Below are positions 46,889 to 58,705 of a stretch of DNA of 64,000 nt, piece by piece (the first letter of the stretch is position 1; the number at the start of each line of letters is the position of its first letter). The notes under the pieces are model-generated. The model made no database searches and was not told the DNA's origin. It saw only the letters and a program-made list of their open reading frames with translations. The stretch spans positions 21,922,685-21,986,684 of the forward strand of contig CM077829.1 of the NCBI GenBank assembly GCA_039720395.1, read 5' to 3'. Made by a program: the position numbers and the translations under genes. Origin of the DNA: Liquidambar formosana. Lineage: Eukaryota > Streptophyta > Magnoliopsida > Saxifragales > Altingiaceae.

Positions 46889-48230
46889 GTGAGGGTGAAT
46901 AGATCAGTTGAAACTATATCAGAAATGAACCCAGCAGTACCTGCATCGACCTCTTCTGAAGGAGTGGCCCTACTTAAAGATGTTAACAAACTGTTGCATG
47001 AGATGATAATCATGTTACAACAAGTGTCTCTAAAATCTAACGAGGCAATGAGGATGGTCCAAGAGGCAGTTCAGGCCTGAGTAACCCCAACTCAACCCAT
47101 TCCACAAAATACCCAACCTATTCCCCAAAATGCCCAACCCATTCCACAAAATACCCAACCCATCCCACAAAATGCCCATCCCACTCCATAAAATATCCAA
47201 CCTATTCCACAAAATGCCCAACCCATTCCACTAAATACTCAACCTATTCCATAAAATACCCAACCTATTCCACAAAATGCCCAACCCATCCCACAAAATG
47301 CCCATCTCATTCCATAAAGCACCTAGACCATTTCAAATACCCAAGGTTACCCCATCATCGTCGATGACTGGCCCAATTCAACTATAATGAATGCTAATCC
47401 ACTAATCTTAGAAGACCAAAAAATGTTAGCATTTAAGGTTGAGGCCATAGAAAAGGCCCTCAAGAGTATCCGAAAGTCTGACAACATGATTGACATTCAT
47501 ACCTTATCACTATTTCCAGAAGCCCGTATCCCATCCCAATTTAGAATGCCTGAGCTATAAAAGTTTGATGGAATAGGTTGTCCTAAAACCCATCTCAAAA
47601 TGTACACTCAGGCCATGCATCCTAGAGGAGCCATTGATAAATTGCTATCCCAGATGTTCCATGAGTTACTTTCTGGATCTGTAGTCCGCTGGTTTTTAGC
47701 ATTGGATAAGTCAAGAACTCAGTCTTGGTAAGATATCTGCACCGAATTCTCTAATCACTACAAGTACAACACTGAGGTAGACGTGACCTGTAGGGACTTG
47801 GAAACTACTAAGCAAGGGCAGAATGAAACTTTCTTAGCTTTCATCACCCGTTGGAAGTGAAAAGGCATCACAGATGATAGATTGGCTAAATAAAGAAGAG
47901 CAGATACAATAAGTGGTAAAGAGTTTGCTACCCATTTATCACAAATACTTGTTTGCCCATTACTTTTCGAATTTCAAAGCTTTAGTGGGGGCTGGAACCT
48001 AAGTTGAGGATGCTCTTAACGATGGAACTCTGAAAAGTGAGGAACAGTCGTTCAGGAATCAGCAACCCGCTACTAGCGGGAAGGCAGCAACCAATGTTAA
48101 CAATATCAATCTCCAACAACCTTTTTAGCTCACTAGTAGCCCTTGCCAATTCACAAACGTACATACAACATTGGACCAAGCCTTTGAAAAATTGAAAGCC
48201 CATGGTTACCTAAAACCCTTGGACCCCGTG
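46889..48230 (+). pseudogene. Gypsy gag, N-terminal half (element D)
   Basis: Begins with a 63-codon frame at 46889 with a helical segment (LLKDVNKLLHEMIIMLQQVSLKSNEAMRMV, near 46970-47060), then the Pro/Gln minisatellite, then the conserved gag core at 47560-47870 (FDGIGCPKTHLKMYTQAM, MFHELLSGSVVRWFLALD, YKYNTEVDVTCRDLETTKQGQ). Several stops occur (for example near 47730 and 47860). It ends at LKPLDPVPP, where the solo LTR interrupts it. Confidence 0.8.
47083..47325 (+). repeat. Minisatellite, 21-bp unit, in gag of D
   Basis: About eleven units of CCAACCCATTCCACAAAATAC with variants, coding for repeats of seven residues (PQNTQPI). Several units have CAC changed to TAA or a similar stop. G has no equivalent because its gag begins further downstream. 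Confidence 0.85.
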
Positions 48231-48235
48231 CCTCC
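48231..48235. other. Target site duplication CCTCC, left of solo Tat LTR
   Basis: CCTCC here and at 51221-51225. Joining the flanks restores gag reading (…PLDPVPP then PQNPLPKWYHENEYC), as in G. Confidence 0.93.
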
Positions 48236-51220
48236 TGTCATACCCCATTTTTTGTCACCTTGACTAGGGTATATCATTTTATGTAGGATTTTGTGTTCTT
48301 TTCAAGTCTAGTCTTTTGCATTGAGTTTCCATGGCATTGAATATCATGTGTATGAATTTTGAAGTGATTCGGAGTTAATTTCGATAGTCAATAAGAACTT
48401 TTGCGACTTAGAGGGCATAATCGTCTTTTAAGTTGTATATTTTCCATTTGAATTTGAAATGAGTCCTGAGTCATTCCTTTGAGTTCATACGGATATATAG
48501 AGTCTATATATAGGTTCAATTTCATGAACTAATGGTTTAAGATCAAGTCGGTTCATAATGGTTCGGGTTAGCTAAGAGACCAAGAACTTTCTTGGTTTGC
48601 TCAAATTGACTCACAAGACCCACTCAATTTTCTCTCATTTTACTTCAATTGGGCTTTATTTACATCCTAGACATGTTTAAAAAGGTCAAATTTTTATTTG
48701 AAAAGCATTTAGTTTAACGTTGTGTGCAAACCCAAGCTTTGCGACGGTGGTGCACCATGGCTAGCCGCCTTTGTAAAACCTAACCATGCACCCATGGTTA
48801 AGGATTTTTGTCCTAAAATGCCTAAAAATGTGTTCCCCTTTGATACACGGTCGTTTTGGCTTTTATTTCATCAAAATTGGACTTAGTTTGACCCTTATAG
48901 GACTTCTAAAGTAATTAGGAATCAAAACCGGAGCAGACTGAAGAGGACCCTCGGGTAACCGTCCGGGGCTAGATGATCAGCCATCTAGGCCTAGACGGCT
49001 AACTATCTAGGCCTAGTTGGTTACCCGAGGAGTCCGTCTTTGATTGGGTTTTTGACTCCTTTTGCCCTCCTGTGACAGATTCCTCAACCCTTACAAGTTG
49101 TTTCATCTAAGGATTGTATAAATTTGAGTTGTTTGAGCACCAAGAGAGTCTCTAATAGCCCTAGGATCATTATCTAATGAATTAATCTTAGCCATTGGTT
49201 TATGAGGTCAGTTCCCTATATAAAGAACATGATGTTCAGCACATAGGGGAGGACAATTTCACTTTATACTTAGAGAGAGAGGGAACTACGAGTTTGGAGA
49301 GCTAGAAGGACATCAAGAGGAGACTCTTTAACCCTAGGCAAGTAAGAAAACAAGGATTTTGAAGGCAAGGGAGGTTCTTCAAGAGGTAAACACCCCTTTC
49401 CATTGCTGAATATAGGTCTTCTTCTTCCCCTTCTCCTTCTTCTTCTATGATAGCTCTAGTGCATATTGTAGCTCCACATTTTAGGATAATTCAATGTTTT
49501 TATGATGTGATATGAATGATTTTAGGATGATTTATGGTTTTATATGGCTGATAGTCTTTAGTTTACTAAGGTTTTGAAGGCGTTATCTTTTCTATCTTCT
49601 TAAATCATTCATAGTTCATATGTCTTAGTTGCTGTGATAATAGTCATGAGTTGACGCTTCTGTTAGTTAATATATATAATATGAATGATATTCATGATGA
49701 TTTGAGCATGTGTTAGAGTTGTTTCATAGGTTTTGATGCATAGTTGTGAAATTAGGGTTTCGGTAACCCTAAATTTACGTAAGTTTCATACAACATGTTT
49801 AGCTTAACTTTTTGAGTTGTTGCTCATCATGGTTGTTTTATATATGCTGCATATAGTGGAATCATGATAGGTTTCCATCCATGTAGTGAATTTTATAGGG
49901 TTTTTGGAGAAATTATCCTTTTCTAAGGATAATTATCCTTTTCGTTAAGTAAGGTTTTGCATGAAAGCTTTCTGTGATGTGTTTAAGCATGAAATCACTT
50001 CTATTGTGTTCTAGTACATATGTTTTACGTAGGATATGATGATTGCACCTCTCCATAATGACCTTTTTACGTGAAATTATCTTAGGATAGTTTTGCTTAA
50101 GAAAGCTCACCGTAGGAAGGCCTGTTTTCATATTTTACATAAAATATCATCTTTTTGGTTAGAATAGACTTTGTTATCATGTTTATTGATATTATTGGGA
50201 TTCTCATGATTGTTAGTGTGTTTTTGGTAGGTTTTTATGCATGTTATTCAAGTCATTGCATGTAGAATTGAGTTGGGGTTCTTAGTTATTCATTATTCTT
50301 GTTGTTTTCTTGAGTAATGGATGATTTTAGGCCTTAATATGATTCTATCCAGAATAGTGTTTTGTTCTCTTTGCATGGTTTTGAGCACTTGTAAGGGTGC
50401 AAACAGGTACAATAATTGCCTTATTGCAAATAAGGTTGTTATCGTTTAAGTTTGCTATTGCTTGGAGAGAATTGCACAAGGTAAGTAGGGTATAAAGTGC
50501 CCTAATTCACTTTTCTTCACTTTTCCCTTCTTCTCTCTTCTCCCTCTTAGGGTTAGTTTCTAATAGAGGGATATGGTAAATTCTAGGGTTTCTTTCCACC
50601 TTTTTTCAAAAGTTTATATCTTTTATTGAATTTTTGTTGAGAATCATTTGTCTTTGAAAATTTCTATGGAAGGAAACCTAAGGTTTACCATAACTCTCTA
50701 TTAGAATTTAACCCTATTCTATTCGAACTATGTGGACTTTGATCCATATATTTCCATGCATGGTACGTAGGCGCTCAATTGATGTTTAAGTCCGCCCTAG
50801 GATACAAAGTATCCTAGGTTTTCTTTTTCTCTTATCCATTTGTCCATCACATATGATTGCTAGAGGAGTAGGATGGATTTGTGATTGATATGCATGCTGT
50901 ATTTTGTTGATGGATATTGATTTGCATGTGATTAAGTTATTAAATTAGCCCAATCAAATTAAGAGACCAACTAGGGCGATGTGGGTGCCTATGGGCTTTG
51001 CCCAAAACCTTCCCACGTCGTAACTTAGCCCCCGAATCCAATTTTCTGGTTTTAAAGACTTTGTTTTTTCTTTTTAAAATGGAGTCATGTGGTTTTGAAA
51101 ATAAAACATTTTTATTGTTTTCCTCTTTTCCTTAAAAAATGAGGTGGCGACTCCTTTTAATTTGTTGTCTTCTCCTATTTCGCCAAACCTTTGTGGGCCG
51201 TGCTTTTTTGTGGGTTCACA
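48236..51220 (+). repeat. Solo Tat-type Gypsy LTR in gag of D
   Basis: 2985 bp, TGTCATACCCCATTTTTTG ... GGGTTCACA, flanked by a perfect CCTCC duplication. TATA box TATATAAAG at 49217-49225. It holds a long GC-rich hairpin (48949-49030). Blocks TACGTAGGCGCTC (near 50763), GTGGGTGCCTATGGG (near 50980) and GAGGTGGCGACTCC (near 51142) are shared with the other Tat LTRs. No internal sequence remains. Confidence 0.92.
48949..49030. other. GC-rich hairpin in solo Tat LTR
   Basis: CCTCGGGTAACC (48949-48960) and GGTTACCCGAGG (49019-49030) are perfect 12-bp inverted repeats. The loop holds two 10-bp palindromes CTAGGCCTAG at 48985-48994 and 49007-49016. It stands out from AT-rich surroundings. Confidence 0.85.
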
Positions 51221-52000
51221 CCTCCCCAAAATCCTTTGCCCAAATGGTACCATGAAAATGAGTACTGTAACTACCATCAATCTAAAGGGCATCGTACCGA
51301 CCATTGTATCCAACTCAAGCATGAAATCCAAGATCTCTTGGATAACAAAGTCATCAACCCCCTAAAGCTTGTTAATCGTCCCAATGTTACCAAAAATCCT
51401 TTGCCAACCCATATAGTCCCCCTACCTAACATCAATATGCTAAACTTTGAGCCAAGAATCTCGCCACGACCCATCACCAGTTGTCCACGATTACCAAAGT
51501 CCCTTACCAAGATATTATTCATATGCCAAGAAAAAGGGCTCATCTACCCATTGCAATTCCAACCTGAAAACCCATCCATGGGACCCCACTTTGACCAGTT
51601 TTACCTTTTCCATCAAACTATCGAGCATGATACAGAGAAGTGTCCTGAGATAAAAATGAAGATCAACTAGCTGATTGATTCTCAACAGTTGCTTGTGCCA
51701 CTGATGCCTAAGGTCGAAATCATCAGGTTGCCAGAACAATTAATGGAACTGGGCATAGAAGAAATTGATGCCATTGAGTGGGAAGATCTCATGGGTAGTG
51801 AAGAGGTTGTTGATATTTTGGTCAACGATGATGAGGTTGACCATTTGACTCGAGGTGGTCATCATTTCAAACCACTTGTGTTGGAGTCAGATAATCTGTT
51901 AGCTGAAATGGAAAAAACTTCTCAAGGGAATGTCTATGCGAGTGTTAAAACAGCTCCAGAGGACTCAGGCTAATATTTCTATTTGGGGCTTACTCATGGC
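51221..52000 (+). pseudogene. Gypsy gag, C-terminal half (element D)
   Basis: Resumes after the solo LTR with a CX2HX4HX4C zinc finger (CNYHQSKGHRTDHC, near 51268-51309). A second finger near 51603-51643 has Tyr where the first Cys should be. The acidic segment and HLTRGGHHFKP near 51840 match G. Stops at about 51670 and 51973 break it. Confidence 0.8.
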
Positions 52001-52560
52001 TTCTACAAACATCGCCAGGCCATTCTTCAATTGTTGAACCAGGCTCAAGTCCCCATTGACACCATTCCAGAAGGTCTTATGGGATTAGTAGCTTTAGTCA
52101 AGAAGGATAGCTCCATTGCCTTCAGCGAGTTAGATTTGTCAGATTATGGGACCAATCATTTGCACGCCTTACACAGCACTATTGATATATTGGGAAAGAG
52201 GGTACTTATCGTACTTATAGATAATGGGTCCACATTGAATGTTTGTCCCCTTTGAACTGCAACCTATCTGGGATTGGAGCCTATAGATTTCACACCTTCT
52301 AGTTAGTCAGTAAGGGCTTTCGATAACACTAGGAGGGAGGTAATTGGAGTAGTGACACTACCTCTGTTTATTGGGCCCGCCTAATACAATGTCGAGTTTC
52401 AAGTCCTAGATGTGCTGGCCTGTTTCAACCTACTGCTTGCTAGACCTTGGATCCATCCCAACGGGGTTGTTCCTTCTTCTCTTCACCAAAAAGTCAAGCT
52501 CCCTTATCAAGGGTTGATTGTCACTTTACATGGCGATCGAGAGCTCATTCCCCAAAAAGG
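52001..52560 (+). pseudogene. Gypsy aspartic protease (element D)
   Basis: Active-site motif LIDNGSTLNVCPL near 52213-52253, immediately followed by TGA where G has Arg. Further stops lie at the Gln of SVRAFD's upstream segment (near 52304) and near 52382. The end motif FNLLLARPWIHPNG is at about 52427-52467. Unlike G, the reading frame continues through the PNG segment into the next region. Confidence 0.8.
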
Positions 52561-53515
52561 ACCAAGGGTCTGATCTACACGATCCAACATGAGCCGAGCG
52601 ACATTCCACCATCTGGGTTTGCTTACATCCAGTGTATAATCGGTGCTCCATGTTACAGGAGAAGAATCCCTTTAGATTTCTCTCCATATGGTAGTTTAAA
52701 GGTCAGCGAGATAATGAAGATTATGGGGGTTTTTTCCCGAAATGGGCCTTGGAAAGAAGCATCAGGGTATACTGGAGGCAATTAAACATTCCTCCAATGT
52801 CAACTCTTTTGGGATTGGCTAAGCCCGCAAAGACAAACTTTGCAGAAAAGACTTAGTAGAGGGTCATGAAGAATAAGGCCAAAGCACAAAGCTGTACCTT
52901 GATTACTCCATTGAAACCATATAAGTCCACCTTAAATCGATGCTTCATCAAAGAAGAAAAAGACTTCCCTTACTGAGGCTTCCCTAAGCCAATGATCCTT
53001 GAGTCCACTCAAAATAAGAGTGCCTGGATTTGAAATTTTCTTTGACATTGAATGGTACCCGATTACTACAGAATGGGTAGAAGATGATGTTGCAGAAGAG
53101 GATTGGGCTAATAAAATGGATCCTGAAGCAATGAAACTTGCATTTTAGGATATGGTTCTAATGATGGACTATGCAGAAGGAGTACTTCTATATGGAAGTA
53201 TTGAACCAGCCGTTGGATACCTAGGGAATTGAATTGTAAGCAAGCCTATAATCACTGAAGAAAAATTCGTTTTCATCCCTAGTCCATTAAATTAAGAGTC
53301 TCTTGAGTCTTTTGAGTTATTTGATTTTGAATTTCTTGTTGAGTCAGTTAATGTAGTTCCCTTTGCAATCAATGAAATGAATAACTTTTCTTATGTCTCG
53401 TCTGCAATTAATGATAATGATATAGACCCTAGGGAAGATGCCCCTCTTGAGCTCAATGAGTAAAGGATTAAGGAACAGGCCCAACCAAATGTGGATGAAT
53501 TAGAATCAATTAACC
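52561..53515 (+). pseudogene. Gypsy G-patch-like region and linker (element D)
   Basis: LKVSEIMKIMGVFSRNGPWKE near 52695-52755 corresponds to the G-patch-like segment of G but has lost most glycines through frameshift. An acidic stretch at 53080-53120 matches the G copy. From 53220 to 53515 the sequence is a stop-rich linker before RT with no domain I can name. Confidence 0.65.
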
Positions 53516-53955
53516 AAGGTTCTGAGGAATTGCCTAGAATAATTAAAATCGGGACCATGCTCACACAATTAGAAAGAAATCAGCTGCTCTTGTTACTCTG
53601 AGATAACTTGGAGGCCTTTGCATAGTCTTACCAAGATATGCCCAGGGTTGACGCAGACATTGTCCAGAACTTTATCCCAACAGACCAAAAAATCAAGCTA
53701 GTAAAGCAGAAGCTTCGATAGATGAAACTGGAATGGACTCTTAAGATCAAAGAGGATATAGCTAAGCAGTTTAACGCAGGATTCCTTCAAATTGTTGAAT
53801 ATCTCGAATGGCTAGCCAATGTAGTGCCTGTCCCAAAGAAAGATGGAAAAGTAAGGATGTGAGTAGATTATCACGATTTAAACAAAGTTAGCCCAAAAGA
53901 TGGTTTTCCATTGCCTCACATTGATGTCTTGGTTGATAACACCACGGGACATGCC
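53516..53955 (+). pseudogene. Gypsy reverse transcriptase, N-terminal part (element D)
   Basis: Reaches further than G: VQNFIPTDQKIKLVKQKLR, KIKEDIAKQFNAGFL, EYLEWLANVVPVPKKDGKVRM, VDYHDLNKVSPKDGFPLPHIDVLVDNT. Stops at about 53599, 53623, 53719 and 53860 include Arg and Trp codons changed to stops. It is interrupted at GHA by the Tat LTR at 53956, before the catalytic Asp box. Confidence 0.87.
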
Positions 53956-54932
53956 TGTAGACACCCCATTTTCATCCCCCCAATTCACACCTCTCCATCT
54001 CCCATGCATTATCACATGTAGGGTTTTACATCATTTTGGCACTAAAAGTCTTTTGTTAGACTCTACACATCCCAAAGAATCCATGGTATCTTCCGGGTTT
54101 CAATTTGGTTAAGTTTTGACAGTTAATAAGAACTTTTGCAATTTGGAGGGCATTTATGTCATTTCACTTGCATAATTCTTATTTGATAGCCAATTCTCAT
54201 CAAATTCATCCCGGGATGATCCTAATGACCTTAGGATGCCATTTATAGGCTTGGTTTAAAGTTTGGTAAGGTTTGGAATCGATTTGGTTAGGGATGATCC
54301 ATAATATATATGTCCGGATTAGCTCCATTCGTCAGTTTTCTTTAAAATTGACTTCTAATTCAATCCCAATTTTTAAACTAATGGCTACATTGGTGTTAAT
54401 TGATCTTTAATTATTGTTTTCAAATGGATAAAATGATTTCCAAAAGGTTTTGGTTGCTAGCATGGCTCAATCGGAATACAAACTCTTATTTTACCCTTAG
54501 TTGCATTTCAAACCCCAGTGAGCCGTATTTGCTTGGTTTATGACCAATTGACCCATTGTGGATTAATTTTGACTTAATTTGAGTCTTAATATTTGGGAAA
54601 TTGAATTAAAAATGTTGTGCAAAAAGAATGGATGAATCCAGACTTAAAACGAGCAAGATTCGTCCAAAATGTGCTTTAAAACCAGATTTCGTATTTTTGC
54701 TATAACTTCTGACTCGGAAGTCGGATTTGGATGAAATTGGTCTTTTTGAAATTTTTTTTTAAAGTTCTACAACTTTACGTCTAATGAAAATTTTCCAAAT
54801 CTAGGGCTCATGTTTGTTCGCTGTTTTTGCTGTTAGCACGATTAGTGGATGAATTTAGGCCATAATACTATTCTGTCTAGATTTGCATATTGTTATTTTT
54901 TGCATAATTTTGAGCATGTGTAAGGGTGCAAA
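53956..54932 (+). repeat. Tat-type Gypsy LTR (J), first 977 bp
   Basis: Starts TGTAGACACCCCATTTTCATC after ATGCC (a possible target duplication; the partner is not in the window). It carries the conserved block GACAGTTAATAAGAACTTTTGCAATTT (near 54117). Near 54906 it has the TGAGCATGTGTAAGGGTGCAAA segment shared with the other Tat LTRs. Copia E cuts it at 54932, and the rest should lie beyond 64000. Confidence 0.83.
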
Positions 54933-56635
54933 TGCTGGGAATCGAACTAGGGAGGAAAAACTACAAAGGCAGAATTTAAAATTTTTCCTATGATTCCCAA
55001 ACCCATGAATCTTAATTATGCTTAATACAAAAAACCATAAACCTAACTACCAAGAGAGTTAGGGTACTTACAGTTGAACAAGTCTTCTCCTTTATGCTCC
55101 AAGCTTTTTCTTCTCCTTTTTGCTCCAAGCTTTGTCTCCGAACAGCGGTGAATGAGCAGCCCAAGTGTGCTGCCTCCAACAGTATCCACACCTAGCTTGA
55201 GCAAGTTGTCCTTTCCTTCTTCTTCCTTAGGGTTGCTAGAGGTGGAGAAGAGGGAGAGAGAGAGAGAGAGAGGTGAAATTTTCGGCCAGCACTTGGGAGC
55301 CTCCAAGAGTGCTTCAAGTGATGATGTCATCACATCATAAAAGGCTTTAAATAGCCTCCAACTAGGGCCGGCCAAGGGGGGTCTCCAAACCCTAATCTAA
55401 TTTGTGTAATTACTCTTAATTACACAAGTAGCCCACTAGTTTGCATCAAATACAAATTAGCCCCTTAAAGCACTTTTCTTTAATCACTTATACCCTTTCT
55501 CTCATAGACAATCAAGCTCTCTTAGCATGATCAGTGTGTGACCCATTGGGTTCACATCATCAAGTAGTAGGAACAGCACAAGTTGTGCACAATGGAACAC
55601 TTTCCATTAAGGGTCTAATTGAAACTCCTTTCAATTCCCTAATTGATTATAACTCATTTATATCAATTAGGGCTTCTACTAACCATGAGTAACACCTAGC
55701 ATATGGCTCATGGTGTGGTCCTTAATGAGGTGAATAGTCATTTACAAAGAACCCTTCTGTTATAGTTTACAGGTTACAATTCCATCCTTCCATCAACACA
55801 ATGTCTCCAATTGAACTAATAGGACATGGAAGTCTGTCAAGTCCCTAGTTCAATTACTTTATACTCATTCATTAATATCAACTCAATGATGAACTTATGG
55901 AAACTCCTTTCCATATTCATTCTACCATGGGCCCATAGATTTAATGAGTTATATTCAATGAATGCTGTATGAGACATTCACTCTCTTTTTCCTGAGAGTG
56001 ATGGATTCCTTGTTGATCACTCACATGCCTTCACACACATAGCAGTAGGGCCAATGAACACCCTTACAGACCCCTGAATAGGATTTGCACTTAGTGTTAT
56101 CAAACTTCTAAAGCTACATGTATAAGACAACCATGGTGTCTCAGGTCTAAGGATTACTTGTACCACTATAACAATGAGAAACTGATTGACAGGCAGGTTA
56201 AAACTCCATTCAGTTTATCTCATATCTTTGGTCACATTCAGTGTACCTATTCTTATAATAGGCACCCACTTGTTGGTTGTAGTGTCTCCACACAAATAGC
56301 TTGAGACTAGCTATCCTCCTATAGAGTCAACCTAACAAGTGCTAGTCCTATGGTTCATTACTGTCCATCATAGTGAACCTTCAACTAGGAATGATTTAGG
56401 AGTTTAGTACAGAGATATATTTACAGTCTCAAAATTACAACCCTTTGTAATTTCATATTCTCAACTCTAACTCCATGGACATATTATGTAAATATAAATG
56501 ATGCATATAAACATAATAGAATAAGCCCTTTTATTAAATCAATAATAAATGTGACATATATAAATGAAATCAATTGATTGTTCCTAATCCCTAAACAATC
56601 ATCTCCATGATTGGCTCTAGGGCATAATCCTAACA
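54933..56635 (-). repeat. 3' LTR of Copia E
   Basis: 1703 bp ending ...TAATCCTAACA in plus reading. The TATA-like CTATTTAAAG (minus strand) is at 55345-55354, next to the palindromic TGATGATGTCATCA at about 55318-55331. The 110-codon ORF at 55043-55375 and its relatives lie in this LTR, recur at 62929-63263, and are not taken as genes. Confidence 0.94.
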
Positions 56636-56651
56636 ATCTCCCACTTGCACT

Positions 56652-58700
56652 ATACCCAATCCACCATGTATCTCATACTCATATCCTGTCGGTGGTGATC
56701 CAACACAGTTGGGTCATAGCTTTAGTAAAGGGGTCTTCTTTATTCTCTATTGTATTAAACTTCTATATGTATATGTCATCTCTTCCAATGATCTCTCTAA
56801 TCACTTGGAATTACCGCTTAAAGTTTGGACTTTTGATGAGACCGTGGATCCTTGTCTTGAGCAATAGCCCCATTGTTGTCACAAAAACAATAGTAAGGGC
56901 TTCTCAATGTCAGGAACCACTTTTAATTTTGCAATGAACTTACTCATCCAAACATGCAGCAATGTACTCAAATTTATAGCTCCACCATTTAAGGTGAGAA
57001 CATACCTCGATGTTGATCTCCTATCATCATCGTCAGATTGAAAATCTGAATCCGTTCTACCAACCATTTCAAGTTTCTTTCTCCATAGGCAAAGCATGGG
57101 TCCTTAGTTCTTCTCAAGTACTTAAGGATAGCTTTGACTTCTTCCCAGTGTTCCTTATCTGGGTTTGCCTGATATCTGCTCGTAACATTTACAGCAAAAC
57201 TGATATCTGGTCTTTTAGTTATAGACAACTTGATTCCATGTCTGACAGGAATTAGACCTCCTTTTGGAATCATGCATTTTGAACTCTTTCAAAATCTTGT
57301 CTATGTACTTCGATTGGGAGAGACTTAGCATCCTTTAATATCTATCTCTATAGACCTCTATTCCCAGAATATAGGATGCTTCTTCCAAATCTTTTATGGA
57401 GAAACTTTGTGAAAAACCAATTTTTCACTTTTGACAACGTCTCTACACTATTCCCTAATAAGTAGAACGTCATTCACTCATAGGACCATAAATGTGATCG
57501 CACTCCCACTAATCCTTTGTACTATCATGGTACAATGATGGGTTTTGTCTCAACAGGGACAGTGGTTGCATCAATGTTGGTTTGTGTCTCATTAGACAAC
57601 TCTTTGAGTTCTATTTTCCTGTTGTTATCCCCTTCTTGAATAAACTCTTTTTCAAGAAAGATTGAAAACTTACTAACAAACACTTTTGTTCATCAGGATG
57701 ATAGATATGATATCCTAAACTCCTTTTAGGATAATACACAAACCTACATTTAAGTTATCTTGATTTCTAATTTGGTTACATCATGTGTCTCTACATATGC
57801 AGTGCAACCCCCATACCTTAACATGCTTAAGGTTTGGTGCTTCCCTTTCCATATCTCATATAGGTCTTAAGGGACAGCCTTGGTTTGAACTCTGTTTCAC
57901 AGGTACGTGGCAATTTCTAGGGCATATCCTAACAAGGATAATATTAGGTCGTTGTAACTTATTATGGATCGGACCATATCCAATAAGGTCCTCTTCCTCC
58001 TTTCTGACACACAATTAAGTTATGGTGTTCCAAGAGGTGTCCATTGTGATTGAATGCCCATTTGAACAAGTTGATCTAAAAATTAACCGGTTAAATATTC
58101 GCCTCCCCGATCTAATCGAAGAGCTTTAATACTTTTACCGGTTTGTTTCTCTACTTCATATCTGAATTCTTTGAACCTTTCAAATGTTTCAGATTTGTAC
58201 TTCATTAAGTATACACACCCAAACCTAGACTAAATCATCGGTAAAGGTTGTAAAGTTAGAGAAACTTCTACATACATCACTATGTATATCTTGTTCTCTT
58301 AGGTTTATTAGCATTCAATTTAGAACTATCATGCTCCATTGCAATTCATATTTGCAATAAAGTTTAGAAAATAAAGGCCATCTATATAAACTCCAGAAGT
58401 AATGAACTCTTCATTTAATAGAAAACATTTATTAAATCAAACTAAAACCTCGTTTAGATAAAACTGAAATAAAATTAATGTTTCTAATAACTTCTAGAAT
58501 GTAAAGATAGCTAACTATTATTTCTAAACTACTCCATTAGGTAGAGTCAAGCAACAAGCCCCACAGCTAATGCAGCAACGTTTGCTCCATTCCCCACTTG
58601 TAGGGTTGATCCGCCTTTACTCTGCCTTCTGCTTCCCACTAGATTCTGCATGGAATTCAAAATTCACATCAGAATTAAGTACCCAAGTGGAAGCAGAACT
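56652..58700 (-). pseudogene. Shortened, decayed pol and protease of Copia E
   Basis: From left to right on the plus strand: RNase H and C-terminal RT region (56838-57273; NNGAIAQDKDPRSHQKS without the stop seen in A, B and C, and RPDISFAVNVTSRYQANPDKEHW), a ruined YVDD box as VNDVLL near 57470, integrase pieces (57780-58330; MVRSIISYNDL, NRVQTKAVP with stops, SIKALRSD region), and protease where DSGA reads NSDV (near 58675), so the catalytic Asp is lost. The total is about 2 kb, far shorter than a complete Copia pol, so large internal deletions are present. Confidence 0.85.
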
Positions 58701-58705
58701 AACAT

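Larger units (their letters stand above)
46555..53955 (+). mobile_element. Tat/Ogre-type Gypsy element D, decayed internal region
   Basis: Plus-strand internal region: leader (46555-46888), gag with a minisatellite, protease, G-patch-like region and RT N-terminus. It is interrupted by a solo Tat LTR (48236-51220) and ends inside RT where another Tat LTR begins (53956). Stops are frequent and several sit where G or the family has Arg, Gln or Trp, as expected from long-term C-to-T decay. Confidence 0.85.

Noticed and set aside
56611..56937. 108-codon plus-strand ORF at the LTR-pol junction of E
   Set aside because: It crosses the LTR end and polypurine tract and is the complement of RNase H sequence.
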